64,000 nucleotides of DNA, from NCBI GenBank assembly GCA_947652605.1, contig OX393581.1, positions 29,878,788-29,942,787 of the forward strand, read 5' to 3'. A model generated the notes under the pieces. The model ran no database searches and was not told the origin of the DNA. It saw only the letters and a list, made by a program, of their open reading frames with translations. The position numbers and the translations under genes are program-made. Below, one piece after another: positions 37,254-49,039 of this stretch. The first letter of the stretch is position 1, and each line of letters starts with the position of its first letter. The stretch is from Elmis aenea (lineage: Eukaryota; Arthropoda; Insecta; Coleoptera; Elmidae).

Positions 37254-37506
37254 AGACACTATACAGTTTAAAATGAAGTACATGGGTATCTCGGAAACAG
37301 AAATACATAATCGTTTAAATGGGGAAAAAGGTGCGGCGCATTTTTCGTTTTCATGGTGGTACTGCGTAACAGGACGAATTATTGAAAATGTAAAACTGGA
37401 TTATTGTTACGCATGTAATTGCGCAACTTTTTCCCCATTTAACCGATTTTGTATTTTTAACGGTTTTCGAGATACCCATGTACTTCATTTTAAACTGGAC
37501 ACCCTG
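37254..37506. mobile_element. Small foldback with CACCCTGTA right end
   Basis: AGTTTAAAATGAAGTACATG at 37264-37283 is mirrored by its inverse near 37480-37498, which continues into GGACACCCTG|TA at 37508. The left terminus has decayed. The 113-codon ORF at 37192-37533 spans both arms and is an artefact of the palindrome. Confidence 0.7.
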
Positions 37507-38731
37507 TATGTACACGACAAATGTACGTTATAATTGAGAAATTTTATTATCTTTCATGCGATTTCTTCCCGATATATTTTTTCTTCTAAATGAAATTTAC
37601 TAATTTAGAATCTTTTAATGGCTCATAAATACTTAATTTAATTCCAAAAATGTCAACAAACAAAAGTGGTAAATATTGTACATTCATGATCATGTCATAA
37701 TCGAAAATTATGCGCCAATAGGTTTTGAACGTTTTAAATTCGCGTCACTTGATTTTTAGTTGAGAATCCCAAAAAGTTGAATAAAAATTGTCTAAATATT
37801 TCTCATTTATTTAAAAGACTTTCTTCACAGCATTTGCCTAGTTAATATTAATGTCGTGGTGGGTTTATGAAACGGAGACGATTATTATTATAATTGGCTG
37901 TGATAATTAATTCAATTACTGTTGGTAAGGTATTCAATAACGCTAGTAACCTATTATTAAATAAACCATAAATTATGTTAGATAATTTTTATTGAAAATC
38001 AAATAAGGAGTGTTATGTATTAGGTACTAATTTATTAAAGAGCAAAATTCATAGAACATACATTTTGGGTATGCCGACTGCATTCACTTAACGTAATTAA
38101 AACTGTAAAATGTTCTTATCATGTAATTTATCACTGCTAATAAGCGTATAATTTTGTACATTTCCAGTGATGTCAATAAAATTATTATAATTATGCCAAA
38201 GCATTCAACTATTTCGGAATGATAAAATTATAGGGATCTGTCGGCAATATTTTTTTTGTTGTAAAACAATTTTAATCTTCAAATCGACAGTCATTATATA
38301 TTTTTGAAGGATGAACAAAACAAGATGAGTAGTTCATTTTTTTTAAATTTTATTTGCTTCAATTATTTGTTTTCGTTGTTTTTTACGCGTTAGCGTGTCA
38401 ATTTTTTGAAATTACAAAAGTCCTAGACAGAGTGTATTAATGATAAAATATCGCAATTTTAAATCCGCGTTTTGTTTAGACATAGTTTTAACACCTGGTC
38501 ATTAATACAAAATACTATAAATTAGTTACAAAATTTTCTTAACTTGCCTTAAATAAACGTAAATATAAAAATTTTTGTTCTGTGCAGTTTCCTGATACAA
38601 TTGTTTTAATATCCAAGAAAACTTCAAAATGCTTGGAAGTTGTATTAAGTGTTTATTATTCTATATTATTGTTACGAATTCACCTCTTGTTTATTTAGTA
38701 AATATTAAACATTTCTTATTACTCTGCAAGT
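37507..38731. other. AT-rich, no gene recognised
   Basis: No coding, RNA or repeat signal that I can support. Confidence 0.45.
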
Positions 38732-38739
38732 GCTTAAAT

Positions 38740-39197
38740 CAGGGCTAGAAACCGAAAAAAATTTTGGTTAACGGTTAACCGAATTCAAGAACTTTATTTT
38801 TATAACGGTTTTTGTTGAAAAACCGGTTTTTTCCGTAGAAAACCGGTTTTGAAAGAACCGGTTAATTTAACCGGTTTTTTACATTATTCAGATTTGGAAT
38901 GCAAAGTATAAAAAGATATTATCTATTTATAATTTTATAATATATGTACAATCAAGCATTCAGTAATTAGTTTTGGTAAACTAATCACATTTAATACAGA
39001 TTTTGTATTTTTTCAAAATAATTTTTATTAAAAAGAGATGTTTAAAAAACCGGTTTTTTATTATTTTGGTTAAAGGTTACCGTTTTTTTGCCTTTAAAAA
39101 TAACGGTTTCGGTTTCGGTTAAAAATCACAATTTTGGACAAAAAATAAAGGTTAACCGGTTTTTTAAACCGGTTTAAAAAACCGGTTTCATGCCCTG
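38740..39197. mobile_element. hAT MITE with AACCGGTT-rich arms
   Basis: Ends CAGGGCTAGAAACCG and CGGTTTCATGCCCTG, with perfect 8-bp duplication gcttaaat at 38732-38739 and 39198-39205. Arms are dense in AACCGGTTTTTT motifs in both orientations. 458 bp, non-coding. Confidence 0.9.
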
Positions 39198-39205
39198 GCT
39201 TAAAT

Positions 39206-40033
39206 ACACAAATATGTACCTTACAATGTTTTGAAATTATTTTAGCAGGTAGGTATCTTATTTCCTGAATTGTTTGTTCTTCATTAATAATAGTGTTATT
39301 TTATACAGTGTAAGAAATATTTTGCACACATGAAGTAAGTCTAATATTAAAAACTTGCAATTAAAAACCTAATATTGTGATAATAAGTTAAACAGCTCTT
39401 TTTAAAACAATCGTTTTAAGCAACTGTGGTGAAAGATAACTTCATCACCTACTTCTCAATAAAATATTAACTAAATTGTAGTGATGTACAGTAGCATTAT
39501 TATGAAGAGAAGTTTATCTGTTTGGATCTCTTGATATATTTTTATTATTATTAATAATTTTTTCTATAAATTTCTGACTTGGGCGCAGTGCATTGTAATA
39601 AGCAATTGTGACTCTGTGGAGTAATAAAACTTTGGCTACGAAGGTTATTTTTGAAGTAATCAAAACGTCACGAGGTTTATTGTCCCATAAAATTACTATC
39701 TATAATTTGGCACAATATAATGTTTTGTTTTTATGTCTATCAGAATAAAATAAATACATATTTTTAATTAAACCTAAATAAAACGATAACTCGAACTTAC
39801 ATTAAATTGAGGGGCGGTCACCTTAAAAAATGCTGTGCACCAAGTGCCGACGTTCTTAAATGTTCATTGCAAAATTATTGATGTATTATCGAAAATAACA
39901 AAAAATTACCAAACATGATACATCAAAAATATTATTCAAGTTAGTTTAACCCTTTACAATAAAAGTAAGGAAGTGTCATAATTGTATTGCATTTCTGGCG
40001 TAGTTAATTAAAACATTTAGGACTGCGGTCTCT
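39206..40033. other. AT-rich, no gene recognised
   Basis: Nothing supported between the hAT MITE and the composite foldback. Confidence 0.45.
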
Positions 40034-41040
40034 TACGAGGGTGTTTAAAAAATAACAGCAAATTGAATATTTTGAGATATATAGGGTGTTTCAGACCAAC
40101 CGTACAAGCAATTTTATTCGAAAATGCGACGTCTTACAAAGATGGGTAATTTTTTTTAATGACAAAAGTGCAAATGCAGAATCGACTGACGCTAAAGCGG
40201 TTTTCTGATAATAACCGAGATACCCCCCCTGTATGGGCATCGAAAATACGCCACCCTGAACATGGACCGCATCAATCAATTCTTTTTTTGGAAAATTCCT
40301 ATTAAATATGTTATACTCATTTATTTATGTTTTAACAATTGACAGCAATTAACTCTGACATTTGTTACTACAGAAATTAATGTTTCTATTGTCAAAGTCG
40401 GGGCCTACTCCGAGAAAACTAGGAAATTCCTACACAACGCTTATAAGAATAAGTAAAATGTAAATATCTCAGAAAATATTCATTTTAGGTATAGGTAAGT
40501 ATTAAGAAAAGTTGAAGAAAAACAAAAATGCCACAAAATCACCTAATAATATACAGGGTGTTCCATTTGAAAAAATAAAGTTATTGATGTTTGAAAATTG
40601 GGAAGTTGGCACATCTATAAGAAACACCCTGTATAATATAAATTAATTTTGATGTATTTAGACTACGACTACACCTTTTGACTTTGTATGTGCAAAATAT
40701 CATTTGCCAATTATTATTCATAACGTTGTGCTCTTGACAAGTATTGTACCCTGTTTTTCTGGAAATTCAAAGATTTTTTAAGATAAATTGGCAACGTCGC
40801 AAAAAAATGAAAAAAACAAAATACTGTCATATGGAGATTTTCTTGCTGAATTCGATTATGCAAAAATATACTGGGTGTTCAATTTAAAAAAAATACCTTT
40901 AGTGACGCCCCACTTTTATGAAACCCCCTGTATACTTGAAACTAATTTTAAAACATTCACGTGTAGAAATACTATAAGTTTCATTAAAAACTTTTTTTTA
41001 TTAAGTTGACATTAAGGGCAATAATGGACTTTATCGCACT

Positions 41041-41345
41041 AATGGCGCACCCTGTATGTACACTATTGTTTTACTTTCGGTTTCGCCGGAAATTACCCTA
41101 AGTTTATCATTTCAAATGTACCTTTACATTTTAGGAAAGAGGAAGCAATTTTGAATATAACTGCACAATTTTGTATAATATAAAATTGAAATAATAGTGT
41201 TAACATGTTCAAATAATCGTTTTTTTTTACATATATCATAGGTATGTCTAAAATTTCATTTAATTAAGTACAAAACTAAATAAAAAAGGGGGTTTCCAGA
41301 ACTCAGTTACATGCGAATAGGGTTTTAAATGTTGTTATGAATTAG
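41041..41345. repeat. Repeat R1, copy 3, folded on itself
   Basis: The first half (GCCGGAAATTACCCTAAG..., GGAAAGAGGAAGCAATTTT) matches R1 on the plus strand. The second half, read on the minus strand (GAGTTCTGGAAAC, TTAGACATACCTATG), matches the opposite end of R1. The two meet near 41170, so one part of the repeat is inverted relative to the other. Confidence 0.55.
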
Positions 41346-41399
41346 GTCCAATGGATTACAAACTATACTGATAATCAAAAATTTTTAAGTAAAAAGTGT

Positions 41400-41519
41400 T
41401 TATTTATCAAATATTTCTCTAATGTTTTCATTTCTTATTCTGTCCCATTTAGTTTTCCCCGCAATTTTTCTGAGGTGTTTCATTTCCATGGTGTTAATTT
41501 TAGCCTCGTTTAGAGAAAT
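41400..41519 (-). pseudogene. LINE C-terminal segment, inverted half
   Basis: On the minus strand this reads SLNEAKINTMEMKHLRKIAG then KTKWDRIRNENIREIF and a stop. It is the conserved EMK-x-LR-x-I-x-GKT-x-x-D-R-I-RN-x-x-I segment just before the FGH box in many arthropod LINE ORF2 proteins. It should lie upstream of, and on the same strand as, the piece at 41571-41798, but is on the opposite strand. Confidence 0.75.
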
Positions 41520-41570
41520 AACCAAACAAGAACCAATAATTAAAAAAAATTAAAAAAAAAACTAATCTGA

Positions 41571-41835
41571 TTTGGCCATATAGTGAGAATGAAACCTGAG
41601 AGAATCACGAAAAAAATAATGGAAATTGGAAAATCGGCCAAAAAACAAAGAGGGAAACCAAGAAGAAAATGGATGGATCAAATAAGGGATTGGGGGTCAG
41701 AAAGAGGAAAAACACCAGAAGAAATGAAAACACTTGCACAAGCTAGAAGGGCATGGTGGAAATGGACCCAGAACACGAAACCACCTTCCTACGCCTGAAA
41801 AGGCAAAAGGAGTCGAGAAGAAGAAGAAGATTTAT
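41571..41835 (+). pseudogene. LINE 3' tail, forward half
   Basis: Reads FGHIVRMKPERITKKIMEIG, then KKQRGKPRRKWMDQIRDWGS and WWKWTQNTKPPSYA to a stop at 41796-41798, followed by a GAAGAAGAAGAAG tail. This is the FGHxxRM plus basic RGKPRRKW end of a LINE ORF2 and its 3' simple repeat. It is a different LINE family from the one at 2021-2680. With the inverted segment just upstream it forms one insertion about 430 bp long. Confidence 0.75.
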
Positions 41836-42381
41836 CAAATAGCTTACTAATTATGTAATAAAATCCGGATGGTTCCATTTAAGTTTTTAAAGTTACTTCC
41901 GGATGTTGCCACTTCCGGTTTAATCACGAAAACTGCTATAGCGTCAGTCAATTCTGCATATGCACTTTTGTCATACATTTTTTCCCCATCTTTGTCAGAC
42001 GTCGCATTTTCGAAAAAGTGCTGGTACGGGTGATTTGAAACAACCTGTGTAAGTCAACTGGAGATACAAGTGATATGTTATTTTTCTAAATCTTCGCCCT
42101 CTTAAAAAGTCCTTTAAGGATACAAAACATAGGTGCATCGCATCACTATATGAACTCGAAACACGAGACAGGCTTCAGAATTGCGGCACATCTTCTCCAA
42201 ACAAGAAGAACTTCAAGTCTCAACCCTCCGTCGAAAACTTTCTGTTCATTTTCTTTTGGCATATGAATGGACAAATTTTGAAACACTATCAGAAAAATTA
42301 CAAATCATTTGTAGGTATCTCTAATTGAATTACAAATCTCAAAATATTCAATTTGCTGTTAATTTTTTAAAAGACCCTCGT

Positions 42382-43769
42382 AATAAGATAAACAATACAA
42401 CCAAGGATTTCGATTGCTTTTAACAAAGAAAAAAAAAATCATTTTGTAGAAGGATTGTTGTATCAGTTAAAGATATACGTTGCCAATAAGAACATTTATT
42501 GAATAATCCCTTTAAATTATATTACAATATACTTTATACATAATAATCTTACATACTAATTGTAAGCAAATACCAAACTATTTAATAATAGTTGTAAACA
42601 GCAAAGTAGGCATATTTGCGCTAACGTAATTATAGCAACATTACAACCGCTACAATTTGAGATAATTAATAGATCTGTTTATTTTTGGTAAATTGACATA
42701 TTTATGTTTTATGAAATCCTCGTTATTTTTGTTTATGCCGGTTGTTCTACCGCACTCTCGAGTTTTTTTAACCGTCTAAAATTGTAATACCCTTAGGCGT
42801 GGAGAAAAATATTGTTCGCTGCGAGAAATCTGAACAAAAAATTGAACTTTTCCATGGTTAACTTACATAAATATGTAGTGTGCTGAAAGCTAGTTGCTAG
42901 ATTATGTCTGATCTTATCTTCTTAATTATTGTTTATTATTCTTTTGGGGTAGTTTTAAATTTTATAGATTGTGATCGAAAGGTCGTTGTACATTAACCTT
43001 GGGCCAAACTCTCATGTGCTGTAGCTAAAATCTGAAGGTACCTGTAACACTTCTTTCTTTAATTTGTACCTTTTCCTAAATTATTGGTAACGATTTGAAA
43101 ATAAATGTTTGAAATATGTGACAGTTTAATGTAGTTAGATGAACGAATTTTACATTGCTTTAAGCATTACAGTGTTTATGGCTAACTTGTTACATAAAAA
43201 AAGATTTATCGTTAAAACAGCGTTGGAAGCTCTTTGAAAACTCAGTAGTCTTGAGAATAATCTTATATCGGGCGCAATATATTAACACTGGATCGCATTT
43301 ATGGTTTAAAGGCGTTCAGTCATTCTAACATTATAATCGTAAACTATACAACATATGCCAGATACTATCAGTATATTAGAGCTGTGAATAATGTTGTTAT
43401 ACCGCCCCTTCATTTATCTCTATTCTAAAAACATGTGCGAATGCTTTGCTTTTGTTTTTATAGCATTTTTTTTAGGTGTAAAATTGTTCTTACATATATA
43501 AAGTTTCATTATATTAATATGTTACCTTCATTAAATAATGTTAATTATAAAGGTTATGAGTTATTTTGTTAAATAATAACAATTATGTTTATTTAAGCAA
43601 TTTTTTAAAACTTATCGCTTTAATGTTGTTTTGTGACATGTAATTGTGTTGCGACCAAACTCACACAAGTTGAAATATTTATTGTCGGAAAGCATTTTGA
43701 CAATTAGCATCCCGTAATACTTCAGTTGAAAATTTTTCATTGTAAAAAATCGTTTCATTAAAATAAAAA
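42382..43769. other. AT-rich, no gene recognised
   Basis: No coding or repeat signal supported. Confidence 0.45.
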
Positions 43770-44065
43770 GGCTGTCAAACAACGAATTTTGCAACATTGA
43801 AAATCTATTGAAGTAACCAAAATGTCAATGGAAATTTACTTAAGTGATATTCGAACGCTTGCGAATGTAAAAAAAAAAAGTTTTTACTAAAAGTGGCTTT
43901 CCCTATTAAATATAAAATAAAGAGGGTATTAGGAACAACAAAGTTAAGGCCATTTCCGGCGAAATCGAGTTATTAGCACTTATCACACATGTCTAAAATT
44001 TCGTTTGTTTAACAAATTATAAACTTAAAAAAAATAACCTAATTTCGTTTACACAGGGTATAGAC
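43770..44065 (-). repeat. Dispersed repeat R1, copy 4
   Basis: On the minus strand it shows TTAGACATGTGTGATAAG, CGATTTCGCCGGAAATGGCC and TTAACTTTGTTGTTCC in the order seen in the copy at 18251-18670, followed by ATTGACATTTTGGTTACTTC. Diverged, non-coding. Confidence 0.6.
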
Positions 44066-45622
44066 GGCATTTGGTATTTCATTTTTGAAGCGTTACAACA
44101 AATAAGGCGTTTTAAATTATATACTAATTTAGATGAAAATATTGATCCTCAAAAATTAGATTAATTCACAGTAAACAAATGTTTTGTAAATTCATGGTTA
44201 GTTTATAAATCCCTAAGTAAGTATAACTAATAAAACCCACCAAGAAAATTACATGCAAAATGAGTTTTGTCTGTAGGTGTTAATAACAATTTTAGACTTT
44301 TTAAATCCACTTTTAGTTATTTGGTAAAGATCAAGTTGGATTATTTTGGGTTGGTTAAAAATTCCCACTTTAAAGCACATTTTGCTTTCTGCAGATGTTT
44401 TTTTTTTAAATAGATTGTTTAACGAAGCTATAAAACTTTGCATTTGTTCTAGCAATCTTGCATTTTTTTTTATGTTAACGCATATTTATTGATAATACGT
44501 ATATCACTCAATTTGAATTGGAAGGTGTTTACATAACATACAAACTCGTATTCGTGCTGACAAGAATGCTGCTTTGTATTGTCAAAGTAATAACAATTTA
44601 AAATTATTATAATTATTATAATTTTATCATTTTCTTGTGGATGGTTTCATAATCACATGATAATAAATTTTTTAAGTTAAATAATTATGTTACCTTTATT
44701 ACAAATTGATAAACCATATCATATACATATTTAACTCTTTATAGCGCATTTGATTAATTAAAATTTTTGGGAGTTGGTCTGTTTTATTTTTAACTACACC
44801 GAACTGTACAGTTACTGCTGCTGTAAATGTGTTTTAACTTAAGTATTTCCGTGGTCGGTTTTGCCTGCCGCGTTTTGCCCGAAATTCCTTATCCAGAATA
44901 ATTCTGTAAATAACCTTAAACTTTGGAATTTATTTTCGTTAAGTATGTCACTATTACACTTTTATGAACGTAAGTTATTCGTGTGTGGTCGTAGGACAGA
45001 CACCTTTTAAATTGGACAGAAGTTATCGGTACATCTAAAGTCGACAAACGTATTATTAAAACGTACTAATTTTAGCGCGATATAATAAGCGTTAGCGCAT
45101 TCTTTGTGTCAAAAAAGTTTCCGCTATTTTTCATTTGTGTAGATCGAAATGAATTACATTATCGGTTTAACTTGCTCTTGGATCGACAATTTGTTTTTAT
45201 GCATTTGATTAAAATCTTAAAAAGTCGAGTAAGTGCGACAGTTAAGTGGATATAGGTATAACAGTTAAATTGGATATAGCTTTCGGTTGGGGAAATACAG
45301 ATATGAAATTGCGAATTTAAAATGAGAAACGTAGCAGTTTAACCGTTCGCTAAATTTTATTATGAAGTAAGGTTTTCAATTTGTAATGTGGTTATTTTTG
45401 TAAAACTTTTTATATACGAATTTGCTTCTCTAGATGAGGTCTGTAATGCTTGTCAATTATGAAGTTTTCTCTGTAGAGGTAAATACTTTTATGAGAATCG
45501 CATTTAAATATTTAACGGATAATTGATAATTTAAAAATACAAAGGATTTTTTTTTCTATAACGGTGCATTTTATCTTGGTATTAGGGTATTTGAGAACGA
45601 GTTTAAAATTTCTTGTCTTGTA
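44066..45622. other. AT-rich, no gene recognised
   Basis: No coding or repeat signal supported up to the first of the paired foldbacks. Confidence 0.45.
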
Positions 45623-46836
45623 CAGGGTGGGCAGATTTCGATGTTTTAATAGGGAATCTCGGTAACTATAAGAGGTATCAAAAAACGGACCGCGCATCCT
45701 CGATGCGAGAAAAAGTTAATGCTGAAAACTAAAATTGTTTATCGCCTTTTGTTTTCGAGTTATCGCCGATAACTCGATTTTTCGACTTTTCGTTTTATGA
45801 CTATATCTCGCTTGTTTATGAAAATAAACAAAAATAATTTTGGCATTCTACAGGCACTTTTTTATTAGAAATGTAGTGGCGTAGACAGTTTTTCAAAAAA
45901 ATAATCGAAATTCAAGTTGTGACATAAAGTTGTATTTTTTTAAATGGAACCCATAGTTGGCTATGACTTATATAAATTTCTTATTTTTTTGCCATTCCAA
46001 ATATATAAGGGTTGATGCAGTTATTTTCAATAATACGCAAGTTACGAAGGTTTTTTAGTTTTTTTTTAAACAAAATTATAGTAGGCTGTGAAAACAAAAA
46101 CAAAACAAGGTGTAAAACCTTTTAAAACTCATTTGGTACAGGTTACGAAGGTTTCGTAATTTGCTATTGTGATAAACATTGTAAATATATAAAAATAAGG
46201 AAACAACGATAAAGTCGGAATCTGCAGTATTGTAGTTTATTGTAGTTTATGTTATGTTCAAATATTTGTAATGTTTATCAGAACAACAAATTGCAAAACC
46301 TTCGTAATTTGTACCAAATGAGTTTTAAAAGGTTTTACCCTTTGTGTTGTTTTTGTTTTCACAGCCTGCTATAATTTTATTTAAAAAAAAAAACTAGAAA
46401 ACCTTCGTAACTTGCGTATTATTGAAAATAAATACATCTACCCTTATATATTTGGAATGGCAAAAAAATTAGAAATTTAAATAAGTCATAGCCAACTATG
46501 GGTTCTATTTAAAAAAATACAACTTTATGTCACAACTCGAATTTCGAATTTTTTTTTGAAAAATTGTCTACGCCACTGCATTCTAATCAAAAAAGTGCCT
46601 GTAGAACGTCAAAATTATTTTTCTTTATTTTCATAAACAAGCGAAATATAGTCATAAAACGAAAGTCGAAAAATCGAGTTATCGGCTATAACTCGAAAAC
46701 AAAAGACAATAGCCTATTTTAGTTTTCACCATTAACTTTTTCTCGAAAAAAGAGATCGAGGATGCGCGGTTCGTTTTTTGATACCTCTTATAGTTAACGA
46801 GATTCCCTATTAAAACATCGAAATTTGCCCACCCTG
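45623..46836. mobile_element. Foldback A, CAGGGTGGGCAG ends
   Basis: Starts CAGGGTGGGCAGATTTCG and ends CGAAATTTGCCCACCCTG, with TA at 45621-45622 and 46837-46838. The arms are about 570 bp with a small spacer near 46190-46260. Carries no protein-like frame. It abuts the next foldback directly. Confidence 0.9.
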
Positions 46837-46838
46837 TA

Positions 46839-48054
46839 CAGGGTGGACCAAATTCGAATGTTTTACGGGGTATCTCGGTTACCGTAATAGATAGCGAAAA
46901 TCTGATTTCGGTCTCTTGGGCTATTTTTTTGAGAAAATAACGCCTGTGCAATCAGATTTTTTCTATCGGATTCCATTTTGGCACTACAGACGAAAAATGA
47001 AAGTTCATCATTTTCGAAAATTTACTATAACTTCTTTATTTATTAAATTAGAACAAACTGTTGTAAAGGTTTTTTATACAGATTTTTATGCTTAATTTAA
47101 AAATAAAATTATTTTTTTCATAGCTACCTTGACTTTTGAGATATGGAGTAAACTTACATTTTTGTAAATGGAAACCCTAGTTGGCCATACCTTTATGTGA
47201 AAGAGTATTTTTGTAGCTTTTCAAAAAAAAAATATAGTTTTATATATTTTTTTCAAAAAATAATCAAGATATGGCCAATTTTGTAAAAATTCGATCATCA
47301 AAGTTTGCCATGATTTCTTAAACAAGTGATGTTTTCAATTATTAAACAACTAAACGTCATTGCCAAGTAAATTCTGAAACAGCCGCTACGTTTTTATCAC
47401 TTACAAAGTAATATTCTAACATATTAAACTTTTTAAAGAGTTCAAATTTAGCCATGTTCACAATACCACAATAAATAGTTATAAAACACAAAATAATACA
47501 CGGATTTGCTTAAAAGTTAAAAAATTTACTTGGCAATGACGTTTAGTTGTTTAGTAATTGCAAAAATCACTTATTTACGAAATCATGGCTAACTTTGATG
47601 ATCGAATTTTTACAAAATAAGCCATATCTTGGTTATTTTTTGAAAAAAATATATAAAACTATATATTTTTGAAAAGCTACAAAAATAATCTTTCACATAA
47701 AGTGATGGCCAACTAGGGCTTCTATTTAAAAAAATGTAAGTTTACTCCATATCTCGAAAGTCAAGAGGGCTAAGAAAAAATTACTTTTGTTTTTAAATTA
47801 AGCATAAAAATCTGTATAAAAAACCTTTATAACATTTGGTTCTAATTTAATAAATAAAGAAGTTACAGCAACTTTTCAAAAATGATGAAATTCCATTTTT
47901 CGTCTGTAGTGCCAAAATGGAATCCGATAGAAAAAATCTGATTGCATAGGCGTTATTTTCTCAAAAAAATAGTCCAAGAGACCGAAATCAGATTTTCGCT
48001 ATCTATTACGGTAACCGAGATACCCCGTAAAACATTCGAATTTGGTCCACCCTA
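46839..48054. mobile_element. Foldback B, CAGGGTGGACC ends
   Basis: Starts CAGGGTGGACCAAATTCG immediately after the TA that ends foldback A, and ends CGAATTTGGTCCACCCT at about 48054, where the expected CTGTA is CTACA. The arms are about 550 bp; both include TTACTTGGCAATGACGTTTA. Almost the same length as foldback A (1216 against 1214 bp) but with different sequence, so they are sister families and not a duplication. Its right end adjoins a pogo/Tigger remnant. Confidence 0.88.
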
Positions 48055-48515
48055 CAGCCAACAACTTTGAAAGAGAAATTGCAAGCAATTGTGATAAGTT
48101 CAGGAACAAAAATATGTGAAGTTGCAAAAGAAATGGGCATTTCAAGCAATACCTACCTACTCTTTCGTGAATATATAAATACAAGTAGAAATAAAGCAAA
48201 CGTAGCGACGAAACCAACACATTTTTAGTTCATGCAATTTTACTTTTGTTCTAATTATTTTTTCTGCATAAAATAATAATGTCATAAACTTTACTGATTT
48301 ATTGTATTGTAGTAATCATTTTTAAATTTTCAATTTTTTTATGAGTGATGTATTATGAGTTTTTAAATGTGATTTTGACCTAACAAAATCATATGAACAT
48401 AAATTATTGAAAGCGGGCATGCACATATATAACAAAACCTCCCTAAGTCGATTAACTTTCATAACTTGATTTATCATAAACCCCGTTGAAAGTCGAGTTA
48501 GAGAGGTTTCTTCTG
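48055..48515 (+). mobile_element. Pogo/Tigger-type transposon remnant
   Basis: The left part encodes a CENP-B-type helix-turn-helix (48056-48227). The right end, GTCGAGTTAGAGAGGTTTCTTCTG followed by TA, matches the style of Tigger termini (CAG...ACCTCTCTAACTCGAC when inverted), and a related ...CCTCCCTAAGTCGA motif lies ~70 bp inside. The 5' terminus is missing, apparently lost where foldback B begins, and most of the transposase is deleted. Confidence 0.5.
48056..48227 (+). pseudogene. CENP-B/Tigger N-terminal HTH fragment
   Basis: An open frame of about 56 codons reads PTTLKEKLQAIVISSGTKIC, EVAKEMGISSNTYLLF, and a Lys/Asn-rich end KANVATKPTHF-stop. L-T/S-L-K-E-K-L-x-x-I, then G-x-K-x-x-E-V-A-K-E-x-G-I-x-x-x-T-L is the first helix-turn-helix of Tigger/pogo and related CENP-B-like proteins. 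No initiation codon remains. Local base composition is less AT-rich than flanks, in keeping with coding origin. Confidence 0.6.
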
Positions 48516-49039
48516 TACTCGTTATTTTCTCGGTCTTTTAAAAAGGCCAAACCGCCGAACCATGTCATTATTTTTGTAGACCTCGTTTCAATTTAGTTAA
48601 TGTTTCGTCAGTTATTACAGTGAATACATTCAGAGTTTTTTAATCAATTATAGTTACATTTGGGTAGCACTTGTTAAAAAGCGATATTTAGGTAGTAACA
48701 AGTGATTAAAATAAATGTATTAACGATGTCACCAGAACAGTAGAAGAAACGTCGATTAATTTTAAATCTTCGCTATTTTTATATTCTACAAATTATGTTG
48801 ATTTTGCATCAAATACTTGCTCCTATCTGTTAATTTTATAAAAAATTTAAGATACGCTTTCGAAACTTGGAGATCTTTCAAGATAAACTGAACTGTGACG
48901 CAGAAACAAAAGCTCGTGTAAAGCGTTAATTACTGCCCCACCTAAAAACATCCGTCTATTTCAACAACGGGGTTATAACCTATAATAATGTAACGTTTTT
49001 AGAAAGGTCTACATTTCAACCGCTATCCCCTCTCTTTGC

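Larger units (their letters stand above)
40034..42381. mobile_element. 2.35 kb composite foldback, TACGAGGGTG ends
   Basis: The outer inverted repeat begins TACGAGGGTGTTTAAAAAAT and is mirrored by a segment ending CCCTCGTA; the arms include AACAGCAAATTGAATATTTT. Nested inside is a second inverted pair: GGGTGTTTCAGACCAACCG with ACTGACGCTAAAGCGG-like sequence at 40083-40200 and its inverse at about 41930-42050. The TACGAGGGTG start resembles mariner-type termini. The interior has collected further CAGGGTGTTCC modules (40554, 40630), an R1 segment and a rearranged LINE tail. Confidence 0.75.

Noticed and set aside
37192..37533. 113-codon ORF
   Set aside because: Spans both arms and the spacer of a small foldback; the peptide is a translation of inverted DNA.
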